Positions 44,817-54,464 of a stretch of 64,000 nt of DNA are shown here, one piece after another. The stretch comes from Phoenix dactylifera (taxonomy: Eukaryota; Streptophyta; Magnoliopsida; Arecales; Arecaceae). The position numbers and the translations under genes were made by a program. Under the pieces are notes generated by a model that searched no databases, had not been told where the DNA came from, and saw only the letters and a program-made list of their open reading frames with translations. Within the stretch, counting starts at the first letter, position 1. Each line of letters starts with the position of its first letter. Location: contig NC_052392.1 in the NCBI RefSeq assembly GCF_009389715.1, positions 29,586,592 to 29,650,591 on the forward strand, given 5' to 3'.

Positions 44817-45881
44817 CTCGTCGTCTTCGAATGCCATGAAGCACAAATTGGCGGTCTCTTCCTTCTCTTCCTCGGAGGATGATGTGTCACTATCATCCCA
44901 TGTTGCCTTCAATGCCTTCTTCTTCTTCTTTCCAAAAAACTTCTTTTGTTGAGGGCATTCGGAACGAATGTGTCCCGGTCTCTTGCAATCGTAGCATATG
45001 ATTGGGTCTCTTTCTTTTTCTTTTTCTTTTTCCCAATCATTTCTCCCTCCAAACTTTTTCCTTGGAAAGGGTTTCTTTTTCCTCATGAATTTTTTAAACT
45101 TCCTAACTATCAAACCCAAGTCCTCGTCCTCACTTTCTTCCTCACTCTCACTACTTTCTTCTTCACACATACTCGAAGTAGCCTTGAGTGCAATTGTCTT
45201 CTTCTTTGGCAAATCATCTTCATGTTGCTTCATCGTGAGCTCATGCGTCATCAATGAGCCCAAAAGTTGTTCTAGCCCCAAGGTGTTGAGGTCTTTGGCT
45301 TCTACGATCGCCGTGACCTTTGCTTCCCATGCTTTCGGCAAAGACCTGAGTATTTTACTTACAAGTTCCGGATTAGTATAAGATTTACCCAAACTCTTTA
45401 GACCATTAATTATATCGGTAAAGCGTGTAAACATGCATGTGATGGTTTCATTGGGTTCCATCTTAAACAACTCATATTTGTGAACTAGAATGTTCACTTT
45501 GGACTCTTTGACTTGATTTGTACCCTCGTGGGTAACTTCAAGCCTATCCCATATTTCCTTAGCGGAACTACATGTGGAGACTCTATTAAACTCATTTACA
45601 TCTAGAGCACAAAATAATGAGTTCATGGCTCTTGAATTGAGTTGAGCCATCCTATCATCATTCTCATCCCAATCCACCTCTGGTTTGGGAACTTGAATGC
45701 CATTAACCATGTGTGATGGTTCTTGTGGTCCCTTGACTATAACCCTCCACAAGGCATAGTCTTGTGCTTGAATGAAGATTCTCATTCTAGTCTTCCAATA
45801 GGTATAATTTGTCCCATTGAAGAGTGGAGGTCTATTGGTTGCTTGCCCCTCAGCAGGAACATTGTTAAAGGGGGTTGCCAT
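44085..45881 (-). CDS. Inner Sirevirus Gag with coiled coil and two zinc knuckles
   Basis: 598 codons. N-terminal Ty1-copia Gag region (RPPLFNGTNYTYWKTRMRIF at about 18-37; WDRLEVTHEGTNQVKESKVN at 111-130). An acidic stretch at 240-255 is followed by basic KKKPFPRKKF. Zinc knuckle 1 is CYDCKRPGHIRSEC (297-309). Residues 370-520 form a long heptad-rich coiled coil (EDIENLLIEKKSVKNI, KSLLDNNTSLAQNVESLKTD). Zinc knuckle 2 is CFHCGKNGHKAYSC at about 545. It forms the particle shell and binds the genomic RNA. The coiled coil plus second knuckle correspond exactly to the candidate intron, so the spliced product would contain a shorter Gag fused to Pol. Confidence 0.92.
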   Translation of the reverse strand: MATPFNNVPAEGQATNRPPLFNGTNYTYWKTRMRIFIQAQDYALWRVIVKGPQEPSHMVNGIQVPKPEVDWDENDDRMAQLNSRAMNSLFCALDVNEFNRVSTCSSAKEIWDRLEVTHEGTNQVKESKVNILVHKYELFKMEPNETITCMFTRFTDIINGLKSLGKSYTNPELVSKILRSLPKAWEAKVTAIVEAKDLNTLGLEQLLGSLMTHELTMKQHEDDLPKKKTIALKATSSMCEEESSESEEESEDEDLGLIVRKFKKFMRKKKPFPRKKFGGRNDWEKEKEKERDPIICYDCKRPGHIRSECPQQKKFFGKKKKKALKATWDDSDTSSSEEEKEETANLCFMAFEDDEVCQNSTINFTLEELYEAFQELMGDCSMLGAKNKELKASNQKLKEDIENLLIEKKSVKNINTIDLENRNLKLSIENKTGKTLIKELNLKVKSLLDNNTSLAQNVESLKTDKEELVKENLNLKNEVHKYKPIVEKFTQSSEKLNLILSNQRAVFNKAGLGYKTNKQQKYLKNFFVKAKDVKTEKPTCFHCGKNGHKAYSCIQRKIQTNKSTLVKAKNITKVWVPKGTNYTNHEGPKKTWVPKSFT

Positions 45882-45933
45882 CTAGATCTTTGGCTAAGAC
45901 GGTTAGGTCTTTCAAGAAATACACAGAGCACCT

Positions 45934-45945
45934 GCTCTGATACCA
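45934..45945 (-). promoter_or_regulatory. Inner Sirevirus primer-binding site
   Basis: TGGTATCAGAGC (initiator tRNA-Met type), two bases after the 5' LTR. Confidence 0.92.
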
Positions 45946-45947
45946 CT

Positions 45948-47505
45948 TGTTGCCCAGAGATGGTCACCCAAGAGGGGGGTGAATTGGGTGTTTTAAAACT
46001 TTTATCTAATTAAAAAATAAAACACACAAATGTATGAGCTAAAGCTAAAATAAAGCTATGAAGACAAACAATCGCAAACACAAGCTTTTATAGTGGTTCG
46101 GAGCCTCCACTGCTCCTACATCCACTCCCCAAAGCACCTTTGGGAATTTCCACTATAATCCACGATTACAGTACGGTAGTTTTGCGAGTTCACTACCCAA
46201 CTCGTTGTTTTACACCGGGCTAACAACAAACCCTATAACCCCCAATTTCACTTAGGCTTGGGACGCCTTTCCCTTGTTCCAAGTCCCTTAACTGGAACAA
46301 GCACCACAATGAAAGGTTTTACAAAGGATTGAAAAGCTCTAAATAAGCAAATATGACAATGATAAACAATAGAACCCGGAAGAATCCTTTTGCCGTTGGA
46401 AGCGTGGGAAATGATGATTCTTCCGATGTGGATCGCGTAAGCTTGAGTATGAGCTTTGAGTCCCGAGCGGAAGAGAGTGGTTGAGCTTGAAATCACTTGG
46501 GAAGCTTGAAAGCACTTGATTTCTTCACTTGAATGCACTCACTCCCTTGAACTTCTCTCTCTTGCTTCTCTCTTAAATGATCTAGCTTTGGGTTGGTGAA
46601 GAGTTGTTGAGAAGCACTTAAGAGGTCCCTTTTATAGCCCAAAAAGCAAATATAGCCGTTAGAGATAAAGTAAAAGAGATTTGAAATTCAAACCAAACCT
46701 GCAAAAGTTGTCAGTCGCGTCCCAGGCGCTCCGGAGACGTCTCCGCTTCAACGCGAGACGTCTCGGCTGTATAAATTTACTTTTCACTTTGTTTGGGGTC
46801 GACTCGGCACTTTACGGGGACGACTCTGAAATTGTATCGTTTGAATCCTTATTTTTCTGTTTTTCTGAGAGGGTCGTCTCTGTACTTTACGGGGACGTCT
46901 CGGCTTGTTTGCACTTTTTGCATGGGGACGACTCCGCTGTTATAACTCCGAAAAACATGTCTTCTGGAATTCTCTGAGAGAGTCGACTCCGCTCTTTCAG
47001 AGGGACGTCTCCGCTGCCTTATCACCGAAAATGACATCCTCTGGAAAACCCTGAGAGAGCCGACTCCGCTACCTCGGGGACGACTCGGGAAGTCTGCTTT
47101 TTACTTGCGGGGACGACTCCGCGTACGGTGGGGACGTCTCGCGCATATCTCTTGAAAACTGCCTTTCTGCCGCCACTGAGAGAGTCGACTCCGTTACTGA
47201 GAGAGTCGACTCCGCTATCGCGGGGACGACTCGGCAGGTGCCGGGGACGTCTCCAGACGTGCCAGTTCTTCCTGTTTGTGCCAGAGACGTCTCTGAGACA
47301 ACCCGGAGACGTCTCAGCTGTCCCTGAACTTTTTCTTTCATCTCAAAAATTCTTCAATAAGTCCTTAAAAAATCATGGGAACTTGCCTAGACATTTCTTA
47401 ACAATATTCTTAATAAAATACATGAAATCCTCAATTAAATTGTTAAGATAAATGGAATTATACTCTAGTGTTTTGTATTCATCAAAATCCATTAGGGGGT
47501 CAACA
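45948..47505 (-). repeat. Inner Sirevirus 5' LTR
   Basis: 1558 bp, minus start TGTTGACCCCC. TATAAAAG at 46629-46636; palindrome array 46730-47325 upstream of it in U3. Lacks one unit of the array present in the partner LTR near 37400-37445. Confidence 0.93.
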
Positions 47506-49858
47506 GAAGACAGGGCTTCGCCAGTGGGTTTAGGGACCCCCTAGTGGTATAACCCACCCTACTCCTCCAGCGCATCCACGTTGGCAGGCGGTGGGACTGA
47601 CTCGGCCCTCCAGGCCTCCGCCAACGTTGACTCGGCCTGTTGCCCAGATAGACAACCCAAGAGGGGGGGTGAATTGGGTTTTAAAATAATTTGGGTATTT
47701 AAAACGATGTGGATAAGTAATTAAAAATAATGTAAGTTATTTAATTAATTACTATGTGCTGTGAGTGATATGAAAGGAAGAAGAATAGAGACACGCAATC
47801 ACAAACACCAAGTTTTATAGTGGTTCGGAGCTAACCCTTGCTCCTACGTCCACTCCCCAAGTCTCACTTGGGAATTCACTATAACCCCCTTGGATTACAG
47901 CCGGTTGTTTTCCAAGCTCACAACCAAACTTGTTGTTTTACGAGCTCACAACGAACTCGGTCGATTTTTCCAGGCTCACCAACTAGAACCACCCCGATTA
48001 TTTTCTCGGAATCACAATCGAACCCTTACACACGTTGGTTTTACACTCGGCTCACCAACCAACCTCAATCCCCTTGATTCAATCCCCCGATTGAACCAAG
48101 CAAATACAATGTGTAAATAAAAAGAAGAAACAGAAAAATACAGCTTCTCAAAAGCAGATAAAAGACAATATGAACAATAAATGAAGTTAAGAAGCCTCAA
48201 ACGCTTTTAGGTTGGAGAAGAGGAATGGCTTCTTAAACTTCTGGTCTCCTCTTGAGTGAGTAGTCGACTTGAATGCAGGAGGAGAAGGCTTTAATTGTTG
48301 GGAAGATGTAGGTGGATGCAGTAAATGCAGATCTTCCTCTTTTTCGTTGAAGAACACGTTGCAAAGCTTGAATGCTTGATTAGTTGGAGTGGAATGGTTC
48401 TTCCCTGCCTTGCTACAGTCTTCTGTGGCTATTTAAACCAACCCCCACGGAAACTAGCCGTTAGAGAGCTTTTTCTGCCCGTTCTGCACACTCTGCGCAG
48501 CCTGACAATGTGTCCGTTGGTGGGTTAGAGTCGACTCGCGCGATCAGGAGTCAACTCGGCTGTAGCGGGAGTCGACTCAAGCTTTTCCGGAGTCGACTCG
48601 GCAACTGTTCCAAATTTGAATTAAAGTTGCCTTCACGACTGGGAGTCGACTCGTCTTGACCTGGAGTCGACTCGCCAACTTCTGGAGCTGACTTGGCAAT
48701 TTCGGAGTCGGCTCATCCACTGAAGTCCGTGGATTCAATTTTGAATTTGATCCACTCGAGTCGACTCGACTGTCCTGGGAGTCGACTCGAATCTCAGAGC
48801 CCGAACTCCCGATTCTCTGTCTTTTGGCTCGTCCAGTCTTGGAGTCGACTCGAACTTCCTCGGAGTCGACTCGGCTCTCAGTTTCCGAAACTTGGTCTTC
48901 TGCCTTTTTGATGTGAAGCTGTCTTGGAGTCGACTCGAGCTGTCTGGGAGTCGACTTGAATCTCAGAGGCAGTAACTTGGTCTTCTATCTGTTGATGGTC
49001 GCGGAGTCTTGGAGTCGACTCGCATATTGCGGGAGTCGACTCGAATCTCAGAGTCCAAAAATTGCTCTCTGTCTTTTTCTTGTGTTCCTCTGAGAGTCGA
49101 CTCTTACTATCCTGGAGTCGACTCGGTGAACATCGGAGTCGACTCGCGCACTTTGGGAGTCGACTCGTTGACAGGTTCTGAGTTGAAGCTTTCTGTTCTT
49201 CTGTCTGTTCTCAGTCGGAGTCGACTCGTACTGATCTGGAGTCGACTCGAGCCCGTGCCAGTGAACTTGATACGCTTGGAGTCGACTCGTGATACTCTGG
49301 AGTCGACTCGAGTCTCAGACTTTGGTTCAAGCTGACTTCTTAACTTATCCAAAAATTATGAACCAAATCTTGAGACACTTAGACAAGATTTTCACTGAAA
49401 CACTTAATTGAATTCATTAGTAAACAAGAAATATACTCAATTGCTTTGATCTCATCAAAATCAAATAGGGTTTTAATCAATCACTCCACATGGCCCCTCA
49501 GGCCTCCGCCAACAATCCCCCCCCCAACGTGATGCCTGGGTTTCGAACTCGAGACCTATGGCTCTGATACCAATTGTCAGGATCAAGCGCTACCATTATA
49601 CCAAAACCCGCAGGTGTTAGTGAAGGCGCAACTTTATTTCCTTAAACTAGCGCAGGGGCCCATAGCGCCACGAGTCGACTCCGACCAAGCCTCGCCCAAC
49701 TCCGGACTCCGACAGGGCCTCGCCAGTGGGTTCAGGGACCCCCTAGTGGTATAACCCACCCTACTCCTCCAGCGCATCCACGTTGGCAGGCGGCGGGACT
49801 GACTCGGCCCTCCAGGCCTCCGCCAACGTTGACTCGGCCCCTCAGGCCTCCGCCAACA
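47506..49858 (-). mobile_element. TRIM-B, 5'-complete and truncated at the Sirevirus junction
   Basis: On the minus strand: LTR 49575-49858 (TGTTGGCGGAGGCC ... TTGATCCTGACA), then a 60-bp core 49515-49574 with PBS TGGTATCAGAGC (49561-49572) and purine tract TTGGGGGGGGGAT, then a second LTR beginning at 49514. That LTR is interrupted by the solo LTR 47638-49490, continues at 47637 and stops at 47506, where the inner Sirevirus 5' LTR begins. GTCGT follows the outer end (49859-49863). Confidence 0.82.
47638..49490 (-). mobile_element. Solo LTR of a third Sirevirus family (family C)
   Basis: 1853 bp starting TGTTGCCCAGATAGAC and ending ATCAATCACTCCACA in plus orientation. It shares the U5 landmarks of the two other Sireviruses (TATAGTGGTTCGGAGC, CTACGTCCACTCCCCAA). 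A GAGTCGACTC array lies at 48529-49312 upstream of a TTTAAATAG box near 48430. TSD CGGCC (47633-47637) versus TGGCC (49491-49495): one CpG-type transition. Confidence 0.82.
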
Positions 49859-49863
49859 GTCGT

Positions 49864-50453
49864 ATTAAAACTCGATTTAGAATATGGCAAGCAGTGTTTA
49901 TAGCTTCAGCTCAAAAGTACTTTGGAAGATTTGACTCACACAACATTGTGCGTGCCATTTCTGCCAATGTCCTATTTTTCCTTTCAACAACCCCATTTTG
50001 TTGAGGCGTTCTAGGTGCTGAAAATTGATGTGATACTCCATTTTTAGTGCAAAATTCTTCAAAGTATTGATTTTCAAATTCCGTACCATGATCACTTCGA
50101 ATTGCTACTAAGGTGAGTTTCTTTTCATTTATGATATTATTATATAGTTTCAGAAATTCTGAAAATGCTTCATTCTTATGTGCCAAAAATGAAACCCATG
50201 TATACCTTGAAAAATCATCAACAATAACTAGTCCATATTTCTTCCCTCCTAGACTTGCAGTTCTAGTAGGTCCAAATAAATCCATGTGTATGAGTTCAAA
50301 TGGTCTAGTTGTTGATACTACATTCTTCGATTTGAAAGATGATTTAGTTTGTTTTCCCAATGAACATGGTCCACATATTTTGTCCTTTTCAAAGATCAAT
50401 TTTGGCACATCTTTTATTAATTCCTTCTTAACTAGTTTTGATATTAATTCCAT
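49864..50453 (-). pseudogene. Outer Sirevirus integrase (5' half of pol)
   Basis: Contains [49 protein letters not shown] and [23 protein letters not shown]-to-TGA change at 49911 stops the frame after LPKYF. Beyond it the sequence continues ([12 protein letters not shown]) to the GTCGT junction at 49859. A long A-run near 50500 has shifted the frame relative to the protease upstream. Confidence 0.88.
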
Positions 50454-50493
50454 ACTAGCATGTCCTAATCTTCGATGCCAAAGCCAACTAGTT

Positions 50494-52003
50494 TCATTTT
50501 TTTTTTTTATTAGTAATTAAGCATAAACCATTTTTCCTGCCTAACTCATGAAGATCTACTAAGTAAATATTTCTTTGCCTTTGCCCTACAAGTACAATGC
50601 TATTATCTTTAGGATTAGTGATTATGCATACAGATGCTTCAAATGTAACTTTAAACCCTTTATCACAAAATTGACTTATACTAAGAAGGTTATGTTTCAA
50701 ACCCTTAACTAATAAGACATTTTCTATAAAAATAGATGGAGCAATGAAAATTTTACCCTTTCCAATGATATCCCCTTTACCATTGTCTCCATAGGTTACT
50801 ACTCCACCTTTCTTTGATTCCAAGGTGACAAATTGATCTACGTCACCGGTCATGTGTCTTGAACAGCCGCTATCTAGATACCATCGTTTTTCCACTTTAT
50901 CAGCTGTAAGACAGACCTCATCGTCATTGGCCATATGACACATTTGGGCCGTCTCTTGATGATCTTCCTCCTCCGAACTTGATTCCTCACTTTCACTCCA
51001 TTCAGCCATGAAATTCTTCTTTTTCAACTTTCTTGCCATCCACTTCAAATCTGGGCAATCTATCTTATAATGCCCGGGTTTGTTACACTCATAGCAAATG
51101 GGAGTTTCTTTTTCCTTTTCTTTGTCCTTACCCTTTTCTTTGCTTGAGTTACCTTTAAGGAAGGGTTTCTTTTTATGGAACCTATTCTTACCTCTCATAA
51201 ATTTTCTGAATTTTCTCCCAAGCACAGCCATCCCTTCTTCATCGATTTCTTCATCATCATCTGAATCTTCTGATTCAGTTAGTTGTTTAGGGGTGGTAGT
51301 CTTTAGGGCAATGGGCTTTCTTCTCTTGACCTCATCTTCTGAATTTTGCCTCATTGTCAACTCATGGGTCATGAGTGATCCTAGAAGCTCCTCTAACTGC
51401 AGTGTGTTGAGGTCCTTTGCTTCTTGAATAGCAGTTACCTTGGCCTCCCAATTCCTTGATAGAGACCTGAGAATTTTTCGCACCAAATCAGAGTTAGAGT
51501 AAGACTTTCCTAAACTCTTAAGCCCATTTTATAATATCAGTAAAACGAGTAAACATATCAGTTATGGACTCAGTAGATTCCATTTTAAATAATTCATACT
51601 TGTGTACTAATATGTTTATCTTTGACTCCTTAACTTGATTGGTCCCTTCATGTGTGACCTCAAGTCTGTCCCAAATTTCTTTGGCAGTAGTGCAAGTAGA
51701 TATTCTATTAAATTCATTTACATCTAATGAGCAGTAAAGTATATTTATGGCTTTTGCATTTAACTGTGCTAATCTTCTATCACTTTCATTCCAATCCATT
51801 TCTGGTTTGGGTATGATAGTGCCCTCTATGTTAAGTGTGGGTGTGTGAGGTCCTCTAGTGATGATTTGCCATAGTTCATAGTCTGAAGCTTGAATGAATA
51901 TCCTCATTCTAGCTTTCCAATATGTGTAGTTTGTGCCATTAAATAGAGGTGGTCTATTTGTGGATTGCCCCTCACTCATAGAACATCCCACTTGGGTTGT
52001 CAT
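50494..52003 (-). pseudogene. Outer Sirevirus Gag-protease, fused, frameshifted
   Basis: Gag starts at 52003 (RPPLFNGTNYTYWKARMRIF). One extra A near 51527 ends that frame at 51518; the protein resumes as 50494-51486 (KILRSLSRNWEAKVTAIQEA). A single zinc knuckle CYECNKPGHYKIDC is followed by the acidic ESSSEEEDHQ. Then NDDEVC runs directly into protease [16 protein letters not shown]. The coiled coil and second zinc knuckle found in the inner Gag are absent, with the joint at the predicted splice junction. Confidence 0.88.
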
Positions 52004-52062
52004 GATCTTTAACTCTTGATTGTGAGATCAATGAGTACTATTAGAGCACCTCGCTCTGATAC

Positions 52063-52074
52063 CACTTGTTGCCC
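52063..52074 (-). promoter_or_regulatory. Outer Sirevirus primer-binding site
   Basis: TGGTATCAGAGC, two bases after the 5' LTR end at 52077; initiator tRNA-Met type. Confidence 0.92.
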
Positions 52075-52076
52075 AA

Positions 52077-53553
52077 GGTGACAAGCCAAGAGGGAGGGTG
52101 AATTGGTTTCTTTTAAATTTAAACTATCTTACTCAAGTCAAATGGATGGTTAGTAAGCTAAAGCAAATCACAACACAAACAACACAAAGTATAGTGGTTC
52201 GGTGCTCTCCTTAGCACCTACGTCCACTCCCCAAGCGACCCCTTGGGAATTCACTATAATCTCGCGGATTACAGTTGGATTGTTTTCCGGGCTCACAATC
52301 CAAAAACCTTTGTTGGTTTTACGGGCTCACCAACGAACCTTTACACTTTGGTTTTCCGGGTTCACCAAAAACCTTTGTTGGTTTTACGGGCTCACCAACG
52401 AACCTTTACAATTGGTTTTCCGGGTTCACCAATCAACCTACTCCGTTGGTTTTCCGGGCTCACCAACCAACCTTTACAAGTTGTTTAACAAATAAAGAAA
52501 GAAGATTTAAACTCCTAAATGAGCAAATGAAACAATATAAACTACAAAGAAGAGTATAGAAAATATTTATCGCTTTGAAGTGGCTTCTCTCTTCTTTGTC
52601 AAGGATGCTTCACTCTACAAGGGAGGATGGAGCTCTTGATGACTCTTTGAATCTGCTGAACCCCTTTTTTGATTCTTGAATGAAGCACTTGGATGAAGAA
52701 GATTAGGGCACTTTTGTTTTCTTGTGTACTCTTTGATATTGCTTTCAAAAAGGTTGTTCTATCTGATGAATAGTGCCACTTTAAATAGTCTCCTACATCC
52801 ATTGAACAAGCCCCAATGCGTTAGAATTCAAAAAACTAGCTGTTACTGACTTTGGGAAGGATAAAAAGTACATCTGCAGAACTAGCCGTTATGCTTCAGC
52901 CCGTGTTTGGGGTCGGCTCAACCTGTCCTTGGGTCGACTCAAACATTCCTTGGGTCGATTCTCTCAGAAAACACAGAAACTTGAAATTCAGCCTTCCTTC
53001 CCTTGGGTCGACCCAACCATTCTTTTGGGTCGACTCAAAGTTCACTTGGGTCGACTCAACTTCTTCTTGGGTCGACCCTCTCAGTAATTCCAGAGAACCA
53101 TTTTCTGTCTTCTTTTCTGTCTTGCCTTTGGGTCGACCCTCTCAGGGTTTGGGGTCGACTCAAGCTTGGGTCGACTCAACTACTTCTTGGGTCGACCCTC
53201 TCAGTGAATCCAGAGAACCATTGTTCTGTCTTGTTTTGAGGATCTTGATGTTTGGGTCGACTCATGCTTTCCTTGGGTCGACCCAACTCACTGTTCATCT
53301 ATGCCATTTATGCAGAAGTGTGCCAAATGATTTCTTGATGTGCTGGGGTCGACCCAATCATCCTTTGGGTCGACTCAATCCACACTTTGCTGCATCTCAA
53401 GGTTAGATTCATTCAAATAAACAATGAAATGTATCTATATCAATTTATACAAATATTCTGAGAGTAATAGTCTTATAAATGAAGTATCAATTTAACTTAT
53501 AACATACTCTAGATAATTGCTTGTTAATCATCAAAATAACACTATCATCCTCA
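52077..53553 (-). repeat. Outer Sirevirus 5' LTR
   Basis: 1477 bp. Lacks one palindrome unit of about 21-28 bp present in the 3' LTR near 31200. TATTTAAA box at 52780-52789 downstream of the GTCGAC array (52912-53380). Followed by AAAAC. Confidence 0.92.
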
Positions 53554-53558
53554 AAAAC

Positions 53559-53726
53559 TATATCTATGTGCAGGGAATAGTAAACTGTGTGCACAAAATA
53601 GAAAACTGTGCCAGACTATATTAAGTGTTAAAACATTGATTAATTGTATGCCAAGCTTACTTAAATGTGTGCTATACTATATTACCTGTGTACCAAACTT
53701 TACTAACCCTAACTACCACTTACTCA
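53559..53726. repeat. Continuation of the 240-bp tandem repeat
   Basis: TATATCTATGTGCAGGGAAT and AAACTGTGTGCAC resume the repeat broken at 30331, confirming where the outer Sirevirus landed. Confidence 0.75.
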
Positions 53727-54285
53727 TTATTTTCTTTTTTTCTTCTTTCGTTTCTTCTTTTTCTTTCCTTCTCTTCTTTTTCTTTCCTTTTTCTTCTCCT
53801 TTTTTTTCTTTTCTTTTTTTCTTTTCTTTCCTTTTTCTTCTTTTTCTTTCTTTTTCTTCCTTTTTCTTCCTTTTTCTTCTTTTTTGTTCTTCTTTTTCTT
53901 TCTTTCTCTTCCTTTTCTTTCCTTTCCTTTTCTTCTTTTTCTTTCCTTCTCTTCTTTTTCTTTGCTTTTTCTTCTCCTTTTTTTTCTTTTCTTTTTTTTC
54001 TTTTTCTTCCTTTTTTCTTTTTTTTTTCCTTCCTTTTTCTTTCCTTTTTCTTTCTTTTTCTCCTTTTTCTTTCCTTTTTCTTCTTTTTTTTTCTTTTTCT
54101 TCTTTTTCTTTCCTTTTTCTTTTTTTTTCTTCTTTTTCTTTCCTTCTCTTCTTTTTCTTTCCTTTTTCTTCTTTTTCTTTCCTTTTCTTCCTTTTTCTTT
54201 CCTTTTTCTTCTTTTTTTTCTTTTCTTCTTTTTCTTCCTTCTCTTCTTTTTTCTTTCCTTCTTTCCTTTTTTTCTTCCTTTAGTT
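53727..54285. repeat. Polypyrimidine tract of about 560 bp
   Basis: Almost only C and T, mainly TTTTTCTTTCC-type units. It mirrors the polypurine tracts near 26800-27480 in inverted sense, as expected for the long inverted arms of Mutator-like element 2. Frames rich in Phe, Ser and Leu here are artefacts. Confidence 0.88.
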
Positions 54286-54289
54286 CATT

Positions 54290-54296
54290 TATATAT

Positions 54297-54329
<33 letters not shown>
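54290..54329. repeat. (AT)n microsatellite
   Basis: About 20 AT units with one interruption. Confidence 0.9.
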
Positions 54330-54464
54330 GCATGTATTTATTTATTTATTTCCCTTTCTTTCTTTTTTTTTCTTCTTTTCTATTTTCTATTTTTTTCCTT
54401 TTCTTCTTCTTTCTTTTCTTTTTCTTTTTTTTTTCTTCTCTTTTTCCCTTCTTCTTCTTTCTTC

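Larger units (their letters stand above)
36432..47505 (-). mobile_element. Inner (younger) Sirevirus-type Ty1-copia element, nearly intact
   Basis: An 11.1-kb element with LTRs 36432-38009 and 45948-47505, PBS, gag, protease-integrase-RT-RNase H, an accessory gene and purine tracts, all on the minus strand. Coding defects seen are one in-frame TGA in integrase and one in-frame TAG in the accessory gene. The LTRs are very similar; the largest difference is loss of about 20 bp (one palindrome unit) from the 45948 copy. Confidence 0.93.
30332..53553 (-). mobile_element. Outer (older) Sirevirus-type Ty1-copia element, disrupted
   Basis: LTRs 30332-31837 and 52077-53553 are flanked by the 5-bp duplication AAAAC (30327-30331, 53554-53558). 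On the minus strand the order is 5' LTR, PBS, gag-protease, integrase, [nested block 36432-49858], RT-RNase H, accessory gene, purine tracts, 3' LTR. Protease-integrase-RT order makes it copia. The accessory gene 3' of pol, repeated purine tracts and palindrome-rich LTRs are Sirevirus features. Several frameshifts and stops make it defective. Confidence 0.9.

Noticed and set aside
49515..49603. Full tRNA gene in TRIM-B
   Set aside because: A and B boxes match, but no acceptor or anticodon stem can be formed; kept only as a promoter-like finding.
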